A stretch of 17,680 nucleotides of DNA. Source: JADFOB01 sp964651325. GTDB lineage: Bacteria; Planctomycetota; Phycisphaerae; UBA1845. This document shows, piece after piece, positions 14,819 to 17,680 of the stretch. Positions within the stretch are counted from its first letter, which is position 1. Each line of letters opens with the position of its first letter. Made by a program: the position numbers and the translations under genes. Below the pieces are notes generated by a model. The model made no database searches, had not been told where the DNA came from, and saw nothing but the letters and a program-made list of their open reading frames with translations. The stretch is from NCBI GenBank assembly GCA_964651325.1, contig CAZYXP010000061.1, positions 1 through 17,680 of the forward strand. The letters are read 5' to 3'.

Positions 14819-14947
14819 ATGGGGCTCGATGTTGGTACCATTGAAGAGATGGCCGCTCTTCTCAGCCTGTGCTTGCGTAGCTCCCACGTGGCGGATGACG
14901 ACCGACAGGGCGCGGCGTCGATTGGGCTGCTTCTTGGTTGGCGCTAG
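14819..14947 (+). CDS. Possible 42-aa small protein
   Basis: ATG 14819 follows a purine-rich GGAGGTGGAG at 14798-14807 (11 nt spacing). It opens a 42-codon frame beginning MGLDVGTIEEMAALLSLCLR and ending SIGLLLGWR. The peptide has the composition of a real helical protein (EEMAALLSLCLRSSHVADDD). Its stop overlaps the stop of the opposing gene by 4 nt (CTAG at 14944-14947). I recognise no family, and chance cannot be excluded at this length. Confidence 0.4.
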   Translation: MGLDVGTIEEMAALLSLCLRSSHVADDDRQGAASIGLLLGWR

Positions 14948-15339
14948 CCCGATAGGAGTTGCCCCATCACCAAAGGGGCGACACGAAAGGCAAGCATGAA
15001 CAACCCGCCCGAAATAGCCAGAGTGGTTAGAAACGGAAAAACGACGTGCGAGCCACGTTTGACGTCTTGCCTTCGGACGCTGTTCTCAGCCAGCTTCATG
15101 ATCCGAGTGGACTGAGAGAGGAGATCGGAGCACGTCTTACGTTTGGGCTCCCATTTGAGTCGGAGATTCACGGATGATAGTGGGCCGTGCCTGCCGGGAA
15201 AGGCATCATCCACGATGGAATCGAACATGGCCGATACGGCCGGTCCGCATTCGTCGTTGCCGTAGCCAAGCTCGACGGCCTTGGCGAGGCCTTGCCTGAA
15301 TCGGACGATCATTTGGTACGCCTCTTGCTTTTCGGCCAT
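14944..15339 (-). CDS. Hypothetical protein with C-terminal membrane anchor
   Basis: 131-aa protein of unknown function. Residues 1-95 are soluble and charged (MAEKQEAYQMIVRFRQGLAK, then ECGPAVSAMFDSIVDDAFPG), with a basic stretch before a single membrane helix at about 99-128 (VVFPFLTTLAISGGLFMLAF). That gives a tail-anchored layout with the bulk in the cytoplasm. Two Cys (31, 70) are present but form no motif. The start at 15339 follows a G-rich GGGGGGTAGG. It lies 147 nt downstream of the CPXCG gene on the same strand and may share its transcript. Its stop overlaps that of the opposing small ORF. Confidence 0.6.
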   Translation of the reverse strand: MAEKQEAYQMIVRFRQGLAKAVELGYGNDECGPAVSAMFDSIVDDAFPGRHGPLSSVNLRLKWEPKRKTCSDLLSQSTRIMKLAENSVRRQDVKRGSHVVFPFLTTLAISGGLFMLAFRVAPLVMGQLLSG

Positions 15340-15486
15340 GCCTACCCCCCATTCGTTTGGAATCTTATGGGACCAAACCCGTTGTGTTCAATCGCCCTAC
15401 GCTACAGCATACAATTCAATCGCGCAGGCGGACCGGCGTCTGCTTCATGCACCGGCGTCGGAGTTCGTGCCCTGGCGCAGATGGAG

Positions 15487-15720
15487 CTACTCCGCTCTCG
15501 CTGAAACGGCAATATCGCCATTTCCGTCGATCTCGATGCGCATCACGTTTGGGGTGCAGCATACGGGGCAGTCTTCAACGTACTCCTGACGGGCGCCGGC
15601 CGATGGGTCGATCGGGATGATGATCTCCTCTCCACAACGATCGCAGACATAGCTTGCTTCCTCGTTCATGGAATCGATTCTAGTGTTCTTCGTGGGTTTT
15701 CGCTTCTTGCCGAATTTCAT
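15487..15720 (-). CDS. CPXCG-type cysteine-rich protein
   Basis: 77-aa protein of the small CPXCG/Cys-rich family. A Lys/Arg-rich N-terminus (MKFGKKRKPTKN) precedes the conserved core: SYVCDRCGEEIIIPID with Cys26 and Cys29, then QEYVEDCPVCCTPNVMRIEI with Cys51, Cys54 and Cys55. The two CxxC pairs very probably bind one zinc ion. Function is unknown for the family. An alternative start at Met18 (15669) would give about 60 residues, the usual family length; neither start has a good ribosome binding site. An upstream in-frame ATG (15795) is less likely. Confidence 0.82.
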   Translation of the reverse strand: MKFGKKRKPTKNTRIDSMNEEASYVCDRCGEEIIIPIDPSAGARQEYVEDCPVCCTPNVMRIEIDGNGDIAVSARAE

Positions 15721-15896
15721 TTTTCTGCCGCAACATGGAGTCGATTGAGCCTCGTATTCACACACCACGACTCTTATAGGCCGAGCTGACGGCATGGCGC
15801 AGCCTCTAGCCCGGTTATGGGCCGTCGCTGCTGAAATCGCCGGTTTGTGCGACTATCATCAGTCGAAGATTCTACAGTACTAGAAAGGGAAGAAGC

Positions 15897-16187
15897 ATGG
15901 CAGAGCCAATCCAGTTCAACAATGCGGAGAATGCAAAAGCGTTTCAATGGCTGACAACCCCGTCATCCATACAGGCGGTCCAGCTCGAACTTGCCATGCG
16001 GAATTACGACCAGCCGGTCTACAATCCCGCGGATGTGGGCCAGCATCTCTTGAAGGCCCTGTCGGCACCCATGGCCGGCTACCCCGGCGAAGCATCCAAA
16101 GTCGATGCCATTCCGCTGGCCATCGCGGTGATCTCTCATGCAAGCGCCATGGGTTGGGACATCGTAGAGGAAATCGGTCGCACCTGA
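15897..16187 (+). CDS. Hypothetical protein, 96 aa
   Basis: ATG 15897 is preceded by AAGGGA at 15885-15890 with 6-nt spacing, so translation looks real. The product (MAEPIQFNNAENAKAFQWLT start) has no signal peptide, membrane helix or recognised motif. The composition suggests a small soluble alpha/beta protein, with VDAIPLAIAVISHASAMGWD as a hydrophobic C-terminal helix. It is divergent from the CPXCG gene across a 176-nt spacer that carries a 5-bp hairpin (CGACT/AGTCG at 15850-15865). A 9-bp inverted repeat lies about 100 nt downstream. I do not recognise the family. Confidence 0.65.
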   Translation: MAEPIQFNNAENAKAFQWLTTPSSIQAVQLELAMRNYDQPVYNPADVGQHLLKALSAPMAGYPGEASKVDAIPLAIAVISHASAMGWDIVEEIGRT

Positions 16188-16287
16188 GCCGTACGCGGCA
16201 CTTCAATCCCCTCCTAATCTTGCCCTGTACAGTGCGGCGGGCCGCGGTGCGCCCCATCATACATCCCACAGCAGGAAGGCCGATCGT

Positions 16288-16316
16288 GATGCCACACGTC
16301 GTCGGTCTGTGGCATC
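16288..16316 (+). repeat. 9-bp inverted repeat, possible 3' hairpin
   Basis: GATGCCACA (16288-16296) and TGTGGCATC (16308-16316) pair perfectly across an 11-nt loop. No T tract follows. It could end the transcript of the 96-aa gene or be a binding site. A partial direct repeat GGCATCG follows at about 16324. Confidence 0.5.
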
Positions 16317-16437
16317 GATATGGCATCGCCGCGACCATGCCGTGTGCATTTGCAAGCCAGCCCACCTAGCGTGCGCCGGAGTACGTTTGTCTTCCTTCGT
16401 TCGGACGTAACGCAATGCCAGTTGCGACGGCCTGCGC

Positions 16438-16476
16438 AAAATAAAGCCGCATGCCCTCTCGGCGAGGACATGCGGC
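16438..16476 (-). terminator. Rho-independent terminator of the metalloprotease gene
   Basis: GCCGCATG (16446-16453) pairs with CATGCGGC (16469-16476), extended inward by CCTC/GAGG after one mismatch. Read on the minus strand the stem is followed by TTTATTTT (16445-16438). It sits about 43 nt after the stop at 16519. Confidence 0.85.
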
Positions 16477-16518
16477 ACTGTAGCTACCCATCTCAGACGT
16501 CGTCAGTCGCAGACGTCG

Positions 16519-17680
16519 CTATTGCGAAATCGTGTACGACGCTTCCTGCGCTTTGGTGATCCTCGCTTGGATGTCGGCCAAGTGCGCATGGGTGTAGGGA
16601 TCAGGATTAACTTTGACGGCGTCGGCCACCATCGTTTCGATGCGGCGCAGCTCCTGCGCGGCCAGTGTGCCAACGGTTCGCATCGACGAACTGCGCGCGT
16701 TCTTGAGAAGCGCCAGATCGACCAGCCGCTGCACGTGCTCCTGCTGGAGATTTCGGCGGAAGCCGGAGATCATGGGCGAGCTGGCCGTGTATTTTCCCTT
16801 CTTGGATTTGGCGCACTCACGCCACGCCGCATCCGTCACGCTGGTCATCAACTCAGCTAGCGTCAGCGCGCCGTCGCCCGCTCGGAATTCATTGTCGTAG
16901 ACGCGGCGCAGCTTGGTCGGGTTCATCAGGAGCGTGAGCACCGTGGCCTGCACACCGCCGACGAAATCGTTCACTGGGAAATTCGGGTCGGCCGCCATGC
17001 CGCCGCTCGCTTCCGGATCCCACCAATAGTCGCGACTGAGGTGACGCAGCAGCTCCGGCGTGACCCCGAAGGCATCATCCTCGAACGAATTGCCGAGGAT
17101 GAGCTCGAGCGCCTCGCGCTGCTTGGCCCCGGGCACCTCGGTGATGGGCGCTTGCTCGCCTTCATCTCCCTTGAAGTTGTTGTTGATGTACGAGCCGCCG
17201 ATCCATACCGATGCCAGAAACAGCGAGCTAACGTGCGAGGCGTTGATCATGTTGAAGCGCCGCCGCGCTTTGCTCCACGGCTCGCCCTCTTTGACCTGCT
17301 TCTCAAGAAGCGACGCCCGCAGCTTACTGACGATACCGAGGCGTTCTCTGGCAAAGTTGAGGCTGTCGGCCCCGAGGTCCCACGTGTTGTTTCGGGGATC
17401 GCCGCCGAAGAAGATCGCAAACTGGCTTACGAACAGATGCCCCGGTTCGTTGACCTTCGCCAGCACATCCTTCAATTCGTCGTCGGGGCCGTAACCATAC
17501 GCGATGGCCCACTTGTCATACACGCCAACGCCGTCGGTGACGTAAGGGCCTTGCACCTCGCCGATCTCGTGGTTGATATTCGGCGCGCTATAATCCATCA
17601 CCGAGGCGACCGTCGGGCCGCTGAAACCCGGGGTGTTGATCTCTTTAAGCGACTTCCACGAAGAGGCGGCCATGTTGTGT
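16519..17680 (-). CDS. Zinc-dependent metalloprotease, C-terminal part (start beyond right edge)
   Basis: C-terminal fragment of a large secreted zinc metalloprotease of the DUF5117/DUF4953 (metzincin-like) family. The first codons at the edge read HNMAASSWKSLKEINTPGFS. They correspond to the residues just after the HExxHxxGxRHN zinc site of this family, whose first His residues must lie outside the window. The conserved ASVMDYSAPNI contains the Met-turn. The following region (YDKWAIAYGYGP, RNNTWDLGADSLNFARERL) and the helical C-terminal domain match the family. An ATG at 17671-17673 is internal, not the start. The stop at 16519 is followed by a strong terminator. Such proteins, often about 800-900 residues, are exported proteases of unknown substrate. 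Confidence 0.85.
   Translation of the reverse strand, partial: HNMAASSWKSLKEINTPGFSGPTVASVMDYSAPNINHEIGEVQGPYVTDGVGVYDKWAIAYGYGPDDELKDVLAKVNEPGHLFVSQFAIFFGGDPRNNTWDLGADSLNFARERLGIVSKLRASLLEKQVKEGEPWSKARRRFNMINASHVSSLFLASVWIGGSYINNNFKGDEGEQAPITEVPGAKQREALELILGNSFEDDAFGVTPELLRHLSRDYWWDPEASGGMAADPNFPVNDFVGGVQATVLTLLMNPTKLRRVYDNEFRAGDGALTLAELMTSVTDAAWRECAKSKKGKYTASSPMISGFRRNLQQEHVQRLVDLALLKNARSSSMRTVGTLAAQELRRIETMVADAVKVNPDPYTHAHLADIQARITKAQEASYTISQ

Noticed and set aside
17671..17673. ATG as the start of the metalloprotease
   Set aside because: The preceding codons read His-Asn in frame, matching the family's zinc-site context, so the protein continues beyond the right edge.

Overview
The window suggests a GC-rich Gram-negative bacterium, most likely a planctomycete (Phycisphaerae-like). 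This is inferred from family resemblance, not from a marker gene. The signs are a lipoprotein with an Asn/Asp/Gly-only linker, several lipobox proteins, a tripartite MacAB-type pump, a secreted Tricorn homolog, a CPXCG cysteine-rich protein and low gene density with long gaps. No rRNA, tRNA, transposase, integrase or CRISPR array was seen.

Left part (1-4019): mostly eroded DNA around one intact gene. At the left edge, on the minus strand, a bacterial sugar transferase reads straight from its membrane helix into its C-terminal GDMSLVGPR signature with the catalytic core missing. Next is a multiheme c-type cytochrome, broken by a frameshift between its third and fourth heme motifs and then cut off. 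An intact lipoprotein with a probable beta-propeller domain (1467-2858) follows and ends at a strong hairpin terminator. Beyond it, on the minus strand, lie the remains of a CpxA-like sensor histidine kinase (3126-3775) and a scrap of a helical protein.

Central part (4020-10038): a compact plus-strand operon. It encodes a 61-aa lipoprotein, a TolC-like outer-membrane factor, a MacA/HlyD-type adaptor with an unusual Arg/Gly-rich tail, a MacB/LolD-type ATPase and a MacB-type permease. Together they form an ABC-driven tripartite exporter. The small lipoprotein is the least explained member.

Right part (10160-17680): a convergent 1123-aa Tricorn-family protease with an exported N-terminus and intact candidate catalytic residues. 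A 622-base divergent gap follows, then a cluster of small genes: a single-domain globin with a C-terminal extension, a possible 42-aa ORF, a membrane-anchored hypothetical, a CPXCG protein and a 96-aa hypothetical. Last is the C-terminal part of a large zinc metalloprotease that runs off the right edge and has its own terminator.

No clearly new multi-gene system can be proved here. The strongest unusual signals are the dense gene decay on the left, the small lipoprotein leading the pump operon, and the adaptor's tail.
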